Shown here: one piece after another, positions 33,824 through 43,540 of the stretch
How the letters are laid out: the number at the start of each line of letters is the position of its first letter
How positions within the stretch are numbered: the first letter of the stretch is position 1
Assembly: GCA_963644945.1 (NCBI GenBank)
Contig: CAVIQK010000009.1
Span: 4,923-68,922, forward strand
Direction of reading: 5' to 3'
DNA from: CAVIQK01 sp963644945
GTDB lineage: Bacteria; Bacillota; Clostridia; Christensenellales; DTU072
Length of the DNA stretch: 64,000 nucleotides
The notes under the pieces: model-generated
The model's input: the letters and a program-made list of their open reading frames with translations, nothing else
Database searches by the model: none
What the model was told of the DNA's origin: nothing
Translations under genes and position numbers: made by a program

Positions 33824-35037
33824 CTTTTCCTAAACCTCGATATGAAAAATCCGTCCGAATATTCGTCGGTCTTGATGAATTGGACTTCACCGTTGTTGTC
33901 AAAATCGAGAAAGTCTATTTTGTCACGTACAAAATCTTTGTTTTCGGCAAGGAATTTGGCGGTTACGTCTCTATTTTCTTCGTGCATTACCGTACAAGTG
34001 GAATAGACTAGAATTCCGCCTTTTGTAAGGTATTTGGCGGCATTAGATAAGATTTGCGATTGTAGTCTTGACAAGTTTTTGATGTCGCCGTTGTTTCTAT
34101 GTAAAATTATGTCTTTTCTTCTTGATAAAACTCCTAGTCCCGAACACGGGGCATCGACTAAAACACAGTCGAATTGGTCGATAAAATCGGGGTTTAGGAC
34201 GGTTGCGTCGGTGGTGGTCGTTTTGAGAGAGACTCTCATTCTTCGGGCATAGTTTTTGATGAGTTCTACTCTGTGGGGGTAGATGTCGTTGGCTGTGACG
34301 AAAGCGCCTCTTTCTGCCATATAGACGGCTTTGCCTCCGGGGGCCGAACAAAGATCGAGGACTTTGAGTCCCGAAATTTCGGAAAGCGCCAAGACGGCAT
34401 AGGTGGAATATAGTCCTTGGTAGGTGAGAAGTCCTTTTTCAAATCCGTCTTTTACTTGGTCGGTGTTTTCGACAAAATAGCCTGTTTTGGTGCGTTTTAT
34501 GATGGAATCTTTGATGATTTCTTCTTTTTCGCCCCTACGAAGTCTTACGTGAAGGGCGGACTTTTTGGTGAGTTGCTTTTTCCATGCTTTGGGATATTCC
34601 TTTTTTAGTCTTTCGATAAGCCAATAGGGAATATTAAATTCGGCTTCTAACTGTTCTTCTTTGGTAAGGTCGGGGGTTATTTCGCCCCTAGATGCCTTTT
34701 TCAAAACGGCATTGACAAAACCTGCCGATTTGCTGTCCCCTACTCTTTTTGCAATATCCACACACTCGTTGACTACGGCATACGGGGGGATGGCACTGTT
34801 TTCTAGGGCATATACTCCTACCAAAAGGACCGAAAGTGTTTTGCCTGTGGGCATTTTTCTTACAAGGGATCTTATCTTGAAAATGAGGCTGTAATAGTTG
34901 TCCATTACACCGTATGACAAAAAGGTCGCAAGTTTTTTGTCCTCTTCGGTGACTCCCTCTATCGCAATAGAAAGATACGCACCTTGCGATACGACTTTGT
35001 CAACGACTTTGACTGCCTCGATAAGTCCTCTATTCAC
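33820..35037 (-). CDS. rsmB: 16S rRNA cytosine-5 methyltransferase RsmB
   Basis: It methylates C967 of 16S rRNA using SAM. An N-terminal NusB-like helical domain (about 1-135) precedes the Rossmann methyltransferase with the SAM motif VLDLCSAPGGKAVYMA, a DAPCSGLG motif and the catalytic-cysteine motif YSTCTV. It has 405 residues. The start is GTG at 35037, inside the end of fmt (8-nt overlap), preceded by GGAG. The canonical fmt-rsmB-rlmN order supports the call. Confidence 0.95.
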   Translation of the reverse strand: MNRGLIEAVKVVDKVVSQGAYLSIAIEGVTEEDKKLATFLSYGVMDNYYSLIFKIRSLVRKMPTGKTLSVLLVGVYALENSAIPPYAVVNECVDIAKRVGDSKSAGFVNAVLKKASRGEITPDLTKEEQLEAEFNIPYWLIERLKKEYPKAWKKQLTKKSALHVRLRRGEKEEIIKDSIIKRTKTGYFVENTDQVKDGFEKGLLTYQGLYSTYAVLALSEISGLKVLDLCSAPGGKAVYMAERGAFVTANDIYPHRVELIKNYARRMRVSLKTTTTDATVLNPDFIDQFDCVLVDAPCSGLGVLSRRKDIILHRNNGDIKNLSRLQSQILSNAAKYLTKGGILVYSTCTVMHEENRDVTAKFLAENKDFVRDKIDFLDFDNNGEVQFIKTDEYSDGFFISRFRKR

Positions 35038-35953
35038 TGATTATTTTTTCTCCTTTCGTAAACTTTCTGCCCAGTAAGAAGGCTGAATCGTCCATGGGTT
35101 TTCCGCCGTCCGCTTGGATGCGGTCAAGTCTTACTACTCCGTCTTGGACGTTGACAAGAAGGGCTTTTTCGCCCGAATAGACGGTGCCTGTTTCTCCGTC
35201 TTTTTCAAGGTCCGTTGAACTTGCTTTAAGCACTTTGATTCTACCGAATTTAGATTGAAAATATGCCGACGGCCACGGTGTCATGGCTCGCACGAAATTG
35301 ACAAAATCTTCTCTACTCACGCCAAAATTCAAGATGCCGTCTTCTTTATTTATCATAGGTTGGTAGGTGGATAGGGTTTCGTCTTGCGGGGTGAAGACGG
35401 CAGTGCCGTTTTCGATAGTATCCAAAACTTCGGCTATCTTTTCGCCTGCGAGGTGGGATAAAATGTCGAGGGTTTCTTCGGTGTTTTCGTCCGTAAAATA
35501 ACCTGACACTTTGTCTATCATTGCTCCGCTATCGACTTTTAGGGCAGTCTGCATGAAGGTGACACCTATTTCTTTGTCGCCGTTTTGGATGGCTCTTGCG
35601 ACGGGGGCAGATCCACGATAACGGGGAAGTAGGGATGCATGTATGTTGATGACTCCGTATTTTGGAATGTCCAAAACTTGTTGCGTCAAGATTTGTCCGT
35701 AAGCGCAAGTTAGGAAAACGTCGGCGTTGAGAGTCTTCAAAAAGTCGATGTTTTCTTTTATCTTTTCAAATTGATAGATAGGAAGTCCTAACTCGATAGC
35801 CTTTTCTTTGATAGGGGAAAAGACGATTTTGTTGCCTCTTCCGTGAGTGCGGTCGGGTTGGGTGACAACACCTATTACTTGGTGATGAGATTTGACCAAG
35901 TTTTCGAGCGGTGATATTCCAAACGAGGGGGTAGATAAATATAATATTCTCAT
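35030..35953 (-). CDS. fmt: Methionyl-tRNA formyltransferase
   Basis: It formylates the initiator Met-tRNA using 10-formyl-tetrahydrofolate. The N-terminal catalytic domain shows N103, H105 and D141 in NIHASLLPRYRGSAP and VDSGAM contexts, which match the Asn-His-Asp catalytic set. The C-terminal tRNA-binding domain starts near 205. At 307 residues it is typical. It overlaps def by 4 nt, and the two enzymes act at opposite ends of the N-formyl cycle. Confidence 0.97.
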   Translation of the reverse strand: MRILYLSTPSFGISPLENLVKSHHQVIGVVTQPDRTHGRGNKIVFSPIKEKAIELGLPIYQFEKIKENIDFLKTLNADVFLTCAYGQILTQQVLDIPKYGVINIHASLLPRYRGSAPVARAIQNGDKEIGVTFMQTALKVDSGAMIDKVSGYFTDENTEETLDILSHLAGEKIAEVLDTIENGTAVFTPQDETLSTYQPMINKEDGILNFGVSREDFVNFVRAMTPWPSAYFQSKFGRIKVLKASSTDLEKDGETGTVYSGEKALLVNVQDGVVRLDRIQADGGKPMDDSAFLLGRKFTKGEKIISE

Positions 35954-36396
35954 TTTTCTGTCTTGGCTCTGTCTATATATAAAATGCCTTCTAGGTGGTC
36001 AAGTTCGTGTTGGACACAGCGTGCTTCTAGCCCCTTGACACTCTTGGTGTATTTATTTCCGTTGCGGTCATACGCTTCGAAAGTGACGAACATGGCTCTT
36101 TCTACGTCCATGTGCGGTTTGTCGATAGATAGGCAACCTTCGGGACCTATTTGGGAACCTGAACTTGCGATTATGGTAGGATTGATGAGTTCCATAGGAT
36201 TGTCGCCACAGTCTATTACGACGACTCTTTTTAGTATGCCGACTTGGGGGGCGGCTAGTCCTACGCCTTCGGCTTTTTCGAGGGTTTCCCACATATCGTC
36301 AATGAGGGTGGAAAGGCGCATGTCGAAAGATTCGACGGCTCTTGACTTCTTGCGGAGAACAGGCTCTCCTAACTTAAAAATATTACGTATTGCCAT
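35950..36396 (-). CDS. def: Peptide deformylase
   Basis: A metalloenzyme that removes the N-formyl group from nascent proteins. All three motifs are present: GVGLAAPQ (44-51), EGCLS with ligand C88, and QHELDH with H130, E131 and H134. At 148 residues it is a short, typical bacterial form. It abuts priA upstream and overlaps fmt by ATGA downstream. Confidence 0.97.
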   Translation of the reverse strand: MAIRNIFKLGEPVLRKKSRAVESFDMRLSTLIDDMWETLEKAEGVGLAAPQVGILKRVVVIDCGDNPMELINPTIIASSGSQIGPEGCLSIDKPHMDVERAMFVTFEAYDRNGNKYTKSVKGLEARCVQHELDHLEGILYIDRAKTEK

Positions 36397-38600
36397 TATG
36401 TCATTTGTTGCGGGTTGATGTCTATATTCGCAACTAACTCCTTTTCGTTTTTGAATTTTTCGTTTTTATACATGTCGCTTACGGCTTGGTACACTGCCGG
36501 TAAGATGCGATCGTCTTCTTTTTTGTCGCTGAGAATCATGACTTGGGAACGATATCTTTGGTCGATTTTTCTAATAGGGGCTTCCATCGCTTGGATGCGG
36601 TATATTCCGCTACCTTTATGTTTTAGTAGGGTGGACAATATAAAATAACCGGCTTGCGTCCCGATGCCTTCTTCCCTTGTGGTAATCAATATCCTTATTA
36701 GTCTTGAATAGGGAGGGAAATTGGAGGCTCGTCTTATGCTGTCTTCTTTTGCATAAAATCCCTCGTAGTCGTATGACTCGACGTACCTAAAAACATAGTG
36801 TTTTGGGGAGAAGGTTTGGAGGACGACTTTGCCTTCTTTTTGGTCTCTTCCTGCTCGTCCCGCTACTTGAGTGATGAGTTGGAAGGTGCGTTCTACACTC
36901 CTAAAATCAAGTGCGAAAAGCGATATGTCGGCTTCGATGATGCCCACTAGCGTGACGTTGGGGAAATCGTGGCCTTTGGCTATCATTTGGGTGCCTACCA
37001 AAATTTGGGCTTTGCCTGCTCTAAACTCTTCTAGAATTTTTAGATACGAGTCTTTGGTCGTCGTGGTGTCGTTGTCCATCCTGAGTACTTTTACGGACGG
37101 AAAAATTTTGTTGAGTTCGGCTACGACGTTTTCGGTGCCTCTAACTTTGGAATCATAGATTTCTTTACTTCCGCATATAGGGCAAACCGACATGTCGTTA
37201 TACTTTTTGCCACAGTAGTGACATTCCAGTGAATCGGTGAATTTGTGGTGCGTAAGCGGAATGTCGCAATCGGGACACGTGGGAACGTAACCGCAATTTT
37301 TGCATTGCATGGACTTGCTGAAACCACGTCTGTTGAGAAATATCATGGCTTGCTCGCCCTTGCTTATAACATCTTCTAGATACGAGATGAGTTTTGCCGA
37401 AAATATCCCGTTGTTTCCGCTACGGAGTTCGTCTCCCATGGACACGATTTCGACTTTGGGCATGGGGCGACTGTTGACTCTGTTTTTTAGTTTTATAAGC
37501 ACGCTTTCGCCGTCAACCGCTCTTTTGTAACTTTCTAGCGACGGTGTGGCACTGCCTAGTACGAGTTTTGCATGATTATATTCCGCACGCAAAACGGCTA
37601 TATCTTCGGTAGTATATTTAGGTTGGTTTTCCGAAACATAACTGCCGTCGTGTTCTTCGTCTATTATTATGATGCCTATGTTTTTTAGGGGTGAAAACAA
37701 GGCGGATCTCGGTCCCAAGACGACTTTGGTGTCGCCTAGGAGGATTTTTCGCCATTCGTCATATCTTTCACCGTCGGACAATTTGCTGTGTATTATGCCT
37801 ACGGTGTCCCCGAATCGTCCCCTAAATAGGGATAACATTTGGGGGGTAAGAGATATTTCCGGTACAAGCATTATGGCGGTTTTTCCGGTCTTGATCGTAT
37901 CTTCTATAAGTCTTAGGTAAATTTCGGTTTTGCCCGATCCCGTCACTCCATGAATAAGATAGCGATTTTCGGTGCCGTTTTCTATCGTATCTACGGCAGA
38001 CTGCTGTTCTTCCGTCAAGGTGACGACTTTTTGGCGAGCCGTCAAATCTTTGTAGGGGACTCGCTCTACTTCTCTGTCTATCCTTATTACTATGCCGTTT
38101 TGGACTAGTCCTTGTAGGGCAACTCCCGACATACTTTCTCTTATTTCGGTGCCGGAGGTTTCGCCGTTTTTTGCTAAGTAATCGATGATTTCTTTTTGTT
38201 TTAGGGCGTTGGAGCGAATCATCAATGTGGCATCGTCTAAGGTCAAATCTTCTTTTAGACGGTAAAAGTCTTGGGTTTTGATTTTTACCCTACCGCCTCT
38301 AAGTTTTGGGGGAACGAATAGCCGTAGTGCATCAATGTAGCGAAAATTGTATTTTTTGACAAGGGTGGTGGTGAGTGTCAACAATTCCGGAATAATCGAG
38401 GGGATTTCGTCTAGAATCATGATGACGTCTTTGGTTTCGTAGGCACTTTTTTCTTTGGTGCCTAATACAAAACCTTCGACTTGGCGATGCCCGAACGGAA
38501 CAAGTACCCTTGAACCCAAAGGTATTTTATAGGGGGAGGTATAATCGAATATTTTGTCTAACTCGGAATGAGCGACGTCAACTATTACTTCGTAAACCAT
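36396..38600 (-). CDS. priA: Primosomal protein N' (replication restart helicase PriA)
   Basis: PriA reloads the replisome at stalled forks. The N-terminal 3'-DNA-binding domain (about 1-105) is followed by a superfamily 2 helicase with Walker A GVTGSGKTE, a DEEH box, and the paired Zn-binding cysteines (CKNCGYVPTCPDC then CHYCGKK and CPICG, about 430-475). It has 734 residues from the ATG at 38600, where the protein begins MVYEVIVDV. The start lies inside the 3' end of coaBC (23-nt overlap). Confidence 0.97.
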   Translation of the reverse strand: MVYEVIVDVAHSELDKIFDYTSPYKIPLGSRVLVPFGHRQVEGFVLGTKEKSAYETKDVIMILDEIPSIIPELLTLTTTLVKKYNFRYIDALRLFVPPKLRGGRVKIKTQDFYRLKEDLTLDDATLMIRSNALKQKEIIDYLAKNGETSGTEIRESMSGVALQGLVQNGIVIRIDREVERVPYKDLTARQKVVTLTEEQQSAVDTIENGTENRYLIHGVTGSGKTEIYLRLIEDTIKTGKTAIMLVPEISLTPQMLSLFRGRFGDTVGIIHSKLSDGERYDEWRKILLGDTKVVLGPRSALFSPLKNIGIIIIDEEHDGSYVSENQPKYTTEDIAVLRAEYNHAKLVLGSATPSLESYKRAVDGESVLIKLKNRVNSRPMPKVEIVSMGDELRSGNNGIFSAKLISYLEDVISKGEQAMIFLNRRGFSKSMQCKNCGYVPTCPDCDIPLTHHKFTDSLECHYCGKKYNDMSVCPICGSKEIYDSKVRGTENVVAELNKIFPSVKVLRMDNDTTTTKDSYLKILEEFRAGKAQILVGTQMIAKGHDFPNVTLVGIIEADISLFALDFRSVERTFQLITQVAGRAGRDQKEGKVVLQTFSPKHYVFRYVESYDYEGFYAKEDSIRRASNFPPYSRLIRILITTREEGIGTQAGYFILSTLLKHKGSGIYRIQAMEAPIRKIDQRYRSQVMILSDKKEDDRILPAVYQAVSDMYKNEKFKNEKELVANIDINPQQMT

Positions 38601-39768
38601 ATAGAATTCCGTCAAGTATTAGGTCTGCTAACTTTTCTTTGGTGATAAGTCCTGTTTCTTGGACCGTATTTCCGTCCATAAGTAGGCAAATGTTGGTGTC
38701 CGTCGAAAAACCGGCACCCTTTACGGTGACATCGTTGGCGACAACTAGGTCGGCATGTTTGGAATAAAGTTTTTTGAGTGCGTTTTCTTGAAGATTTTCG
38801 GTTTCTGCCGAAAAAACTACTAGTTTTTTGGTGCCTTTTTGCTCGCCGATAGTCTTGGCTATGTCGGGATTTTTGACAAGTTTTAGAGTGATTTCGGCAT
38901 CTTTGATCTTATTCGGACTGACATGCTCTACTCTATAATCGGCAGGGGCGGCGCACATTATCGCAATGTCGGAATCGGCAAATTTTTCGGTGGTCGCTTT
39001 TAGCATTTCTTCGGTGGTAGCGACAAAAGTGGCATCGATATCTTTTGGAATTTTTACACTGACGGATCCTACTATCGCTACGGGGGTACCGCCTCTTGCT
39101 ATAACCGCATTGATTAGGGCAAGTCCGGTCTTTCCGCTACTCCTATTGGTGATAAATCTTACGGGATCTATCGGCTCTTCCGTCCCGCCCATTGTGATGA
39201 GGACTTTTTTGCCTCGAAGATCGGGGGTGGGGGTGATCGCAAGATCTATCGCTTCGACAATGTCTTCTACTTCGGCAATATGCCCTTTGCCTACGTCTCC
39301 GCATGCTAGTCTTCCTACGGTGGAATCTACTATTTTGTAGCCGAATTTTTGCAAAATACCGAGGTTTTCCTCGATAATTTTAGATTCGTACATAACGGTG
39401 TTCATCGCAGGGCAAACAATGTGCGGAATGTCCATAGGAATAGATATGGCGGTAGTAGTCAACATGTCGTCGGCTACACCTTTTGCTAGTTTTGAGATGA
39501 CATTGGCGGTTGCAGGACAAACGACAAAAGCACTCGCTTGTTTTGCAAGTGCTACGTGTTCGACTTCGTAACGGCCGTTCCTTGTGAACGCACTCGTCAA
39601 GACTTCGTTTTTGGTAATCGTTTCAAACGTGAGAGGGGATATAAATTCCGTTGCGGACTCGGTCATTATGACTTTGACGTTGTATCCTCGCTTTTTTAGT
39701 GAAGATATAACTTCTAGTGTCTTGTATGACGCTATACATCCCGTCACGCCGATGACGACGGTTTTCAT
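38578..39768 (-). CDS. coaBC: Bifunctional phosphopantothenoylcysteine decarboxylase/synthetase
   Basis: It catalyses two steps of coenzyme A synthesis. The N-terminal flavoprotein half (CoaC, about 1-180) shows the catalytic H72 context VEHVALAKQA, the CPAMNTVMY substrate clamp and the GRLACGDVG cysteine loop. The C-terminal half (CoaB) shows ITMGGTEEPIDPVRFITN with the nucleotide-binding Gly-rich turn. It has 396 residues. It overlaps rpoZ by 4 nt, as in many Firmicutes. Confidence 0.97.
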   Translation of the reverse strand: MKTVVIGVTGCIASYKTLEVISSLKKRGYNVKVIMTESATEFISPLTFETITKNEVLTSAFTRNGRYEVEHVALAKQASAFVVCPATANVISKLAKGVADDMLTTTAISIPMDIPHIVCPAMNTVMYESKIIEENLGILQKFGYKIVDSTVGRLACGDVGKGHIAEVEDIVEAIDLAITPTPDLRGKKVLITMGGTEEPIDPVRFITNRSSGKTGLALINAVIARGGTPVAIVGSVSVKIPKDIDATFVATTEEMLKATTEKFADSDIAIMCAAPADYRVEHVSPNKIKDAEITLKLVKNPDIAKTIGEQKGTKKLVVFSAETENLQENALKKLYSKHADLVVANDVTVKGAGFSTDTNICLLMDGNTVQETGLITKEKLADLILDGILYGLRSNS

Positions 39769-39965
39769 TTAATGTCTTTGGCGATGATAAGTTCGCCGTC
39801 ATAAATTTCTTTGGCGGCAATTGTGATGGGCTTGTCTTGTCCTTCGGAACCGTTGGCCGTTTGGTCTTGGGCTATTTCTCTGGCTCTCTTGGCTATTCCG
39901 GTAACAAGGGCGTAACGGCACCATGTTTTTTGGATGAGTTTGTCAATCGGGGGATCGATCATCAT
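39765..39965 (-). CDS. rpoZ: RNA polymerase omega subunit
   Basis: The small subunit that assists assembly of the beta' subunit. A 66-residue Rpb6/omega protein with the conserved core YALVTGIAKRAREI (18-31) and KPITIAAKEI. Two adjacent ATG codons begin the frame (39965 or 39962), with GGAG upstream. It lies between gmk and coaBC as is standard. At 66 residues it is near the lower end for omega. Confidence 0.95.
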   Translation of the reverse strand: MMIDPPIDKLIQKTWCRYALVTGIAKRAREIAQDQTANGSEGQDKPITIAAKEIYDGELIIAKDIK

Positions 39966-39996
39966 AATATTTTATCTCCTTTTTTTGGTTTACTTT

Positions 39997-40596
39997 TTAT
40001 GTAAAATTGGCTATAAAGTCCAAATTACGTTCTTTTTTGCATCTTTCGGCAAGAATTACCGCTTTGGCATCGGCTACTGCCTTGTCGAGTCCGTCGTTGA
40101 TTATTATGTAGTCGTAGTCTTTGATGCATTTGAGTTCGTCAAGTCCTGCTTCTAGGCGAGCGATTTGGTTGGATGCATGCTCGGTGCCACGTCCTAGAAG
40201 GCGATCTTTGATAACTTTGGTGTCGGACGGGGTGACAAACATCAAAACCGATTCCGGCATAAGTCTTTTCACGTTGGCTGCGCCTATTGTTTCGATTTCT
40301 AAAACAACGTCAATGCCCTTTTCTAAAATGCCTTCGACGTGGGACTTCAAGGTGCCGTAACAGTTGCCGAATTTTTCGACACTTTCTAAAAATTCGCCTT
40401 TACTTTTTTTGTCGTAAAACTCTTCTCTTGACATAAAAAAGTAACTTTTGCCGTCAATTTCTCCTTCTCTCGGGGCTCTGGTCGTAGCAGATACCGAAAA
40501 ACTGATGTTGTCGAGATCGGTAAGGACTCTTGATAAAATCGTGCCTTTGCCGGCGCCCGACGGTCCGCTCAATACAAATAAAATGCCCTTTCTCAT
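39997..40596 (-). CDS. gmk: Guanylate kinase
   Basis: It phosphorylates GMP to GDP. Walker A GPSGAGKGT lies at residues 11-19, followed by the GMP-binding SATTRAPREGEIDGKSY stretch and the FLESVEKFGNCYGT motif. At 199 residues it is typical. It lies 9 nt after yicC. In many Firmicutes a remA-like (DUF370) gene sits between yicC and gmk; it is absent here. Confidence 0.97.
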   Translation of the reverse strand: MRKGILFVLSGPSGAGKGTILSRVLTDLDNISFSVSATTRAPREGEIDGKSYFFMSREEFYDKKSKGEFLESVEKFGNCYGTLKSHVEGILEKGIDVVLEIETIGAANVKRLMPESVLMFVTPSDTKVIKDRLLGRGTEHASNQIARLEAGLDELKCIKDYDYIIINDGLDKAVADAKAVILAERCKKERNLDFIANFT

Positions 40597-40605
40597 AGAC
40601 TGCTC

Positions 40606-41463
40606 CTATTCGAGATTTTGTACTTGTTCTCTTATTTTTTCGACTTCGTTTTTCATTGTTAGAACAATGTCGGTAAGAGATAAATCGTTGCTTTTGCTAC
40701 CGAGTGTGTTGACTTCTCTGCCCATTTCTTGGGTGAGAAAATCTAGGTTTTTGCCGTTGCCCGTTTTGAGCAATTCTCTAAAATGGTCGAGGTGGCCTTT
40801 GAGTCGGACAAGTTCTTCGTCAACGGCGACTTTGTCGGAATATACGGCGACTTCTTCTAAAATACGGCTTTCGTCAAGTCCGGATCCGTCCAAAAGTTCG
40901 GTGACTCTCTTTTTGAGATTTTCGTAATATTTTTGTCTGACCGTAGGGGCGATTTCTTGGGCTTGGCGGTGCAAAACTTCCATGTTGTCGATCTTTTTGG
41001 ATAGGTCTGAAACTAGGGCGGAACCTTCTCTTTCTCGCATTTTTAGAAGGTTGTCAACGGCTATTTCGGTGGCTTTTTGGGTGAGTTCGTCTTTCAAGGC
41101 GTCGTCGTCTTCTTCGGTCGAGATAATGACGTCGGGAAGACGTAAAACGACGGATGCGGTGAGGTCGTCTTTTATGCCCAAGGGTTTTAACTCTTTTGCG
41201 ATAGACTTGTAGCGAGCGACAAGGTCACTGTCTATCGAGATGCCTTTTTCGGCAGATTTGTCGTAAGTGAGAAAAATGTCAAAATGTCCTCTTGAAACGG
41301 ATCTCGTCAAAATCTTCTTGATTTTGTCTTCTTCCGAGATAAAACCTCTCGGCAATTTGTACGAAACGTCTAAAAAGCGGTGGTTGACAGACTTGATTTC
41401 TACGACGATTTTCATACCGTCTTTTTCGGCAATACCTTTGCCGTAACCCGTCATGCTATACAT
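40606..41463 (-). CDS. YicC/YloC-family endoribonuclease
   Basis: A 285-residue member of the YicC family, characterised in E. coli as an RNase that acts on a small RNA. The N terminus (MYSMTGYGKG) and the conserved SVNHRFLDVSYKLP stretch are diagnostic, as is the C-terminal GREVNTLGSKSND motif that contains likely catalytic Glu residues. It is the first gene of the long gmk-rpe operon, with a TTTACG-17-TATAAT promoter and AAGGAG before the ATG. Confidence 0.92.
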   Translation of the reverse strand: MYSMTGYGKGIAEKDGMKIVVEIKSVNHRFLDVSYKLPRGFISEEDKIKKILTRSVSRGHFDIFLTYDKSAEKGISIDSDLVARYKSIAKELKPLGIKDDLTASVVLRLPDVIISTEEDDDALKDELTQKATEIAVDNLLKMREREGSALVSDLSKKIDNMEVLHRQAQEIAPTVRQKYYENLKKRVTELLDGSGLDESRILEEVAVYSDKVAVDEELVRLKGHLDHFRELLKTGNGKNLDFLTQEMGREVNTLGSKSNDLSLTDIVLTMKNEVEKIREQVQNLE

Positions 41464-41497
41464 AGGCTCTCCTTACCTTGTTAATTTTTATATAAAA

Positions 41498-41526
41498 ATT
41501 ATATGTAAAATGCGGGGGGACGTAAA
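41498..41526 (-). promoter_or_regulatory. Promoter of the yicC-gmk-...-rpe operon
   Basis: TTTACG at 41521-41526, a 17-nt spacer and perfect TATAAT at 41498-41503, with a leader of about 28 nt carrying AAGGAG. It probably drives about 10 kb of housekeeping genes down to rpe. Confidence 0.65.
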
Positions 41527-41574
41527 TAAAAAAAATGGAGTTATCCACAAAAATATAAAATATTTTTTCATAAT

Positions 41575-41598
41575 AAAACCGCCTTTTTTGGCGGTTTT
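41575..41598. terminator. Rho-independent terminator after typA
   Basis: A 9-bp stem (AAAACCGCC/GGCGGTTTT) with a 6-nt loop, 9 nt after the typA stop. The U-run is stronger on the plus strand than on the minus strand, but typA is the only adjacent gene it can serve. Confidence 0.75.
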
Positions 41599-41606
41599 GT
41601 TTTTTT

Positions 41607-43439
41607 CTATTGATTCATACGTTTTATACGTCCCATTTCACGTAATCTCATGTCGTGATTGAGAATAATTTTTCGCATTCTTATGCTCTTGGGGGTGACT
41701 TCCAAATATTCGTCGTCGTTGAGGAACTCAATGGCGGCTTCCAAACTGAAAGTTTTGGGGGGAGATAGACGGAGTGCGTCGTCGGATCCGGATGCACGAC
41801 AGTTGGTGAGGTGCTTCATTTTGCAAACGTTGACTACGATATCTACGCCTTTGGGGCATTCGCCTACGATCATACCGCCATAGACTTCGGTGCCGGGGCC
41901 TATGAATAGGTTGCCGGAGTTTTGGGCGGCAAACAAGCCGTAAGTGACTGCTTGGCCGTTTTCGGATGCGATAAGGGAACCGAATTCACGATGTTTTATC
42001 GGTCCTTTATATTCTTCGTAGCGATAGAAAATGCTACTCATGACACCTTCGCCACACGTTGCCGTAAGAAAATCGGATTTGAATCCGAAAAGTCCACGAG
42101 TGGGGACAAAAAATTCGAGTTTCATACGGGAGTTGTGTTTGGTCATGGTGTTGAGATCGCCTTTTCTTGCGCCCATCATGTTGATGATTGCGCCGACAGA
42201 CTCTTCGGGAACGTCGATAACTACTCTGTCGATAGGCTCGTAACGTTTGCCTTCGTGATATTCGTACAAGACTCTCGGCATGCTGACTTGGAATTCGTAA
42301 CCGTCACGTCGCATGTTTTCGATGAGAATCGAAAGATGCATTTCGCCACGTCCCGACACTTTGAAGGCTTCGGAGGTGTCCGAATCTTCGACTTTTAGAC
42401 TGAGGTCTTTGATGGCTTCTTTGTATAGACGATCTCTTAGGTGACGGCTGGTGACGAATTTGCCTTCTCGCCCTGCAAAGGGGCTGTCGTTGACGAGGAA
42501 GGTCATTTCTACGGTAGGTTTGTCGATTTCAAGGAAGGGTATCGGCACTATGGACTTGACGTCGCAAACGGTGTCGCCGATATTGCCGCTTTCTAGTCCT
42601 GCTATACACACTATGTCGCCCATGGAAACGCTCTCGACGGGTTGTCTTTTGATGCCGTCAAATAGGAATAATTGGACGATTTTGCTCTTTATAAGGCGTT
42701 TTTCGTCGTGGTAGTTGCAAAGTGCGACGTTTTCGCCTACGGAGACGGTGCCTTGTTCTACCTTGCCGATTACGAGTCTTCCGACAAAATCGTTGTGTTC
42801 TGCGCTAGATACGAGCATACGGAAGGGGGCATCCAAATCGCCTACGGGGGCGGGTATATAATCGATGATGGTTTCGAACAGTGCCGTCATGTCTTTGCCT
42901 TCTTCGGTTGCCGATTTTGAGGATGTACCTTTTCTTGCGGAACAATATACGAAGGGGGAGTCTAGTTGTTCGTCGGTAGCATCAAGGTCCATGAGGAGTT
43001 CGAGAACTTCGTCTTCGACTTCGCCAAGACGGGCATCGGGACGGTCGATTTTGTTGATGACGACAATGACTTTTAGATTGAGTTTAAGCGCTTTTTCCAA
43101 GACAAAACGGGTTTGGGGCATGGGGCCTTCCATGGCATCTACAACGAGAAGAACACCGTCAACCATTTTGAGAACTCTCTCGACTTCTCCGCCAAAATCT
43201 GCGTGTCCGGGGGTGTCTACGACGTTGATTTTGATGCCCTTATAATTGCAACTTGCGTTTTTGGACAAAATGGTTATGCCACGTTCTCTTTCGATGGCGT
43301 TGTTGTCCATAACTCTGTCCATGATGACTTGATTTTCGTGGAATACATGCCCTTGTTTTAGCATTTCGTTGACAAGCGAGGTTTTGCCATGGTCAACGTG
43401 GGCAATAATTGCGATATTTCTTATTTTTTCGTTTATCAT
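41607..43439 (-). CDS. typA: Translational GTPase TypA/BipA
   Basis: A ribosome-associated GTPase of the elongation factor family that aids 50S assembly and stress adaptation. It has 610 residues with G1 AHVDHGKTS (14-22), the switch RGITILSK, G3 DTPGHADF, G4 NKID and G5 SARKG, followed by EF-G-like domains III and V and the TypA-specific C-terminal domain. An AAGG site precedes the ATG. It is monocistronic and unrelated in function to its neighbours. Confidence 0.97.
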   Translation of the reverse strand: MINEKIRNIAIIAHVDHGKTSLVNEMLKQGHVFHENQVIMDRVMDNNAIERERGITILSKNASCNYKGIKINVVDTPGHADFGGEVERVLKMVDGVLLVVDAMEGPMPQTRFVLEKALKLNLKVIVVINKIDRPDARLGEVEDEVLELLMDLDATDEQLDSPFVYCSARKGTSSKSATEEGKDMTALFETIIDYIPAPVGDLDAPFRMLVSSAEHNDFVGRLVIGKVEQGTVSVGENVALCNYHDEKRLIKSKIVQLFLFDGIKRQPVESVSMGDIVCIAGLESGNIGDTVCDVKSIVPIPFLEIDKPTVEMTFLVNDSPFAGREGKFVTSRHLRDRLYKEAIKDLSLKVEDSDTSEAFKVSGRGEMHLSILIENMRRDGYEFQVSMPRVLYEYHEGKRYEPIDRVVIDVPEESVGAIINMMGARKGDLNTMTKHNSRMKLEFFVPTRGLFGFKSDFLTATCGEGVMSSIFYRYEEYKGPIKHREFGSLIASENGQAVTYGLFAAQNSGNLFIGPGTEVYGGMIVGECPKGVDIVVNVCKMKHLTNCRASGSDDALRLSPPKTFSLEAAIEFLNDDEYLEVTPKSIRMRKIILNHDMRLREMGRIKRMNQ

Positions 43440-43540
43440 AAAACTGCCTTATATAATAATATTTTTCAACAAAAAGTTATTTTAGCACTATTTACTAAAA
43501 TTACAAAACAATTTGACTATATTTTGTGGAGTTTCAAAAA

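Noticed and set aside
43440..43540. Terminator between oadG and typA
   Set aside because: An ACAAAA/TTTTGT inverted repeat exists but is too short and AT-only to call.
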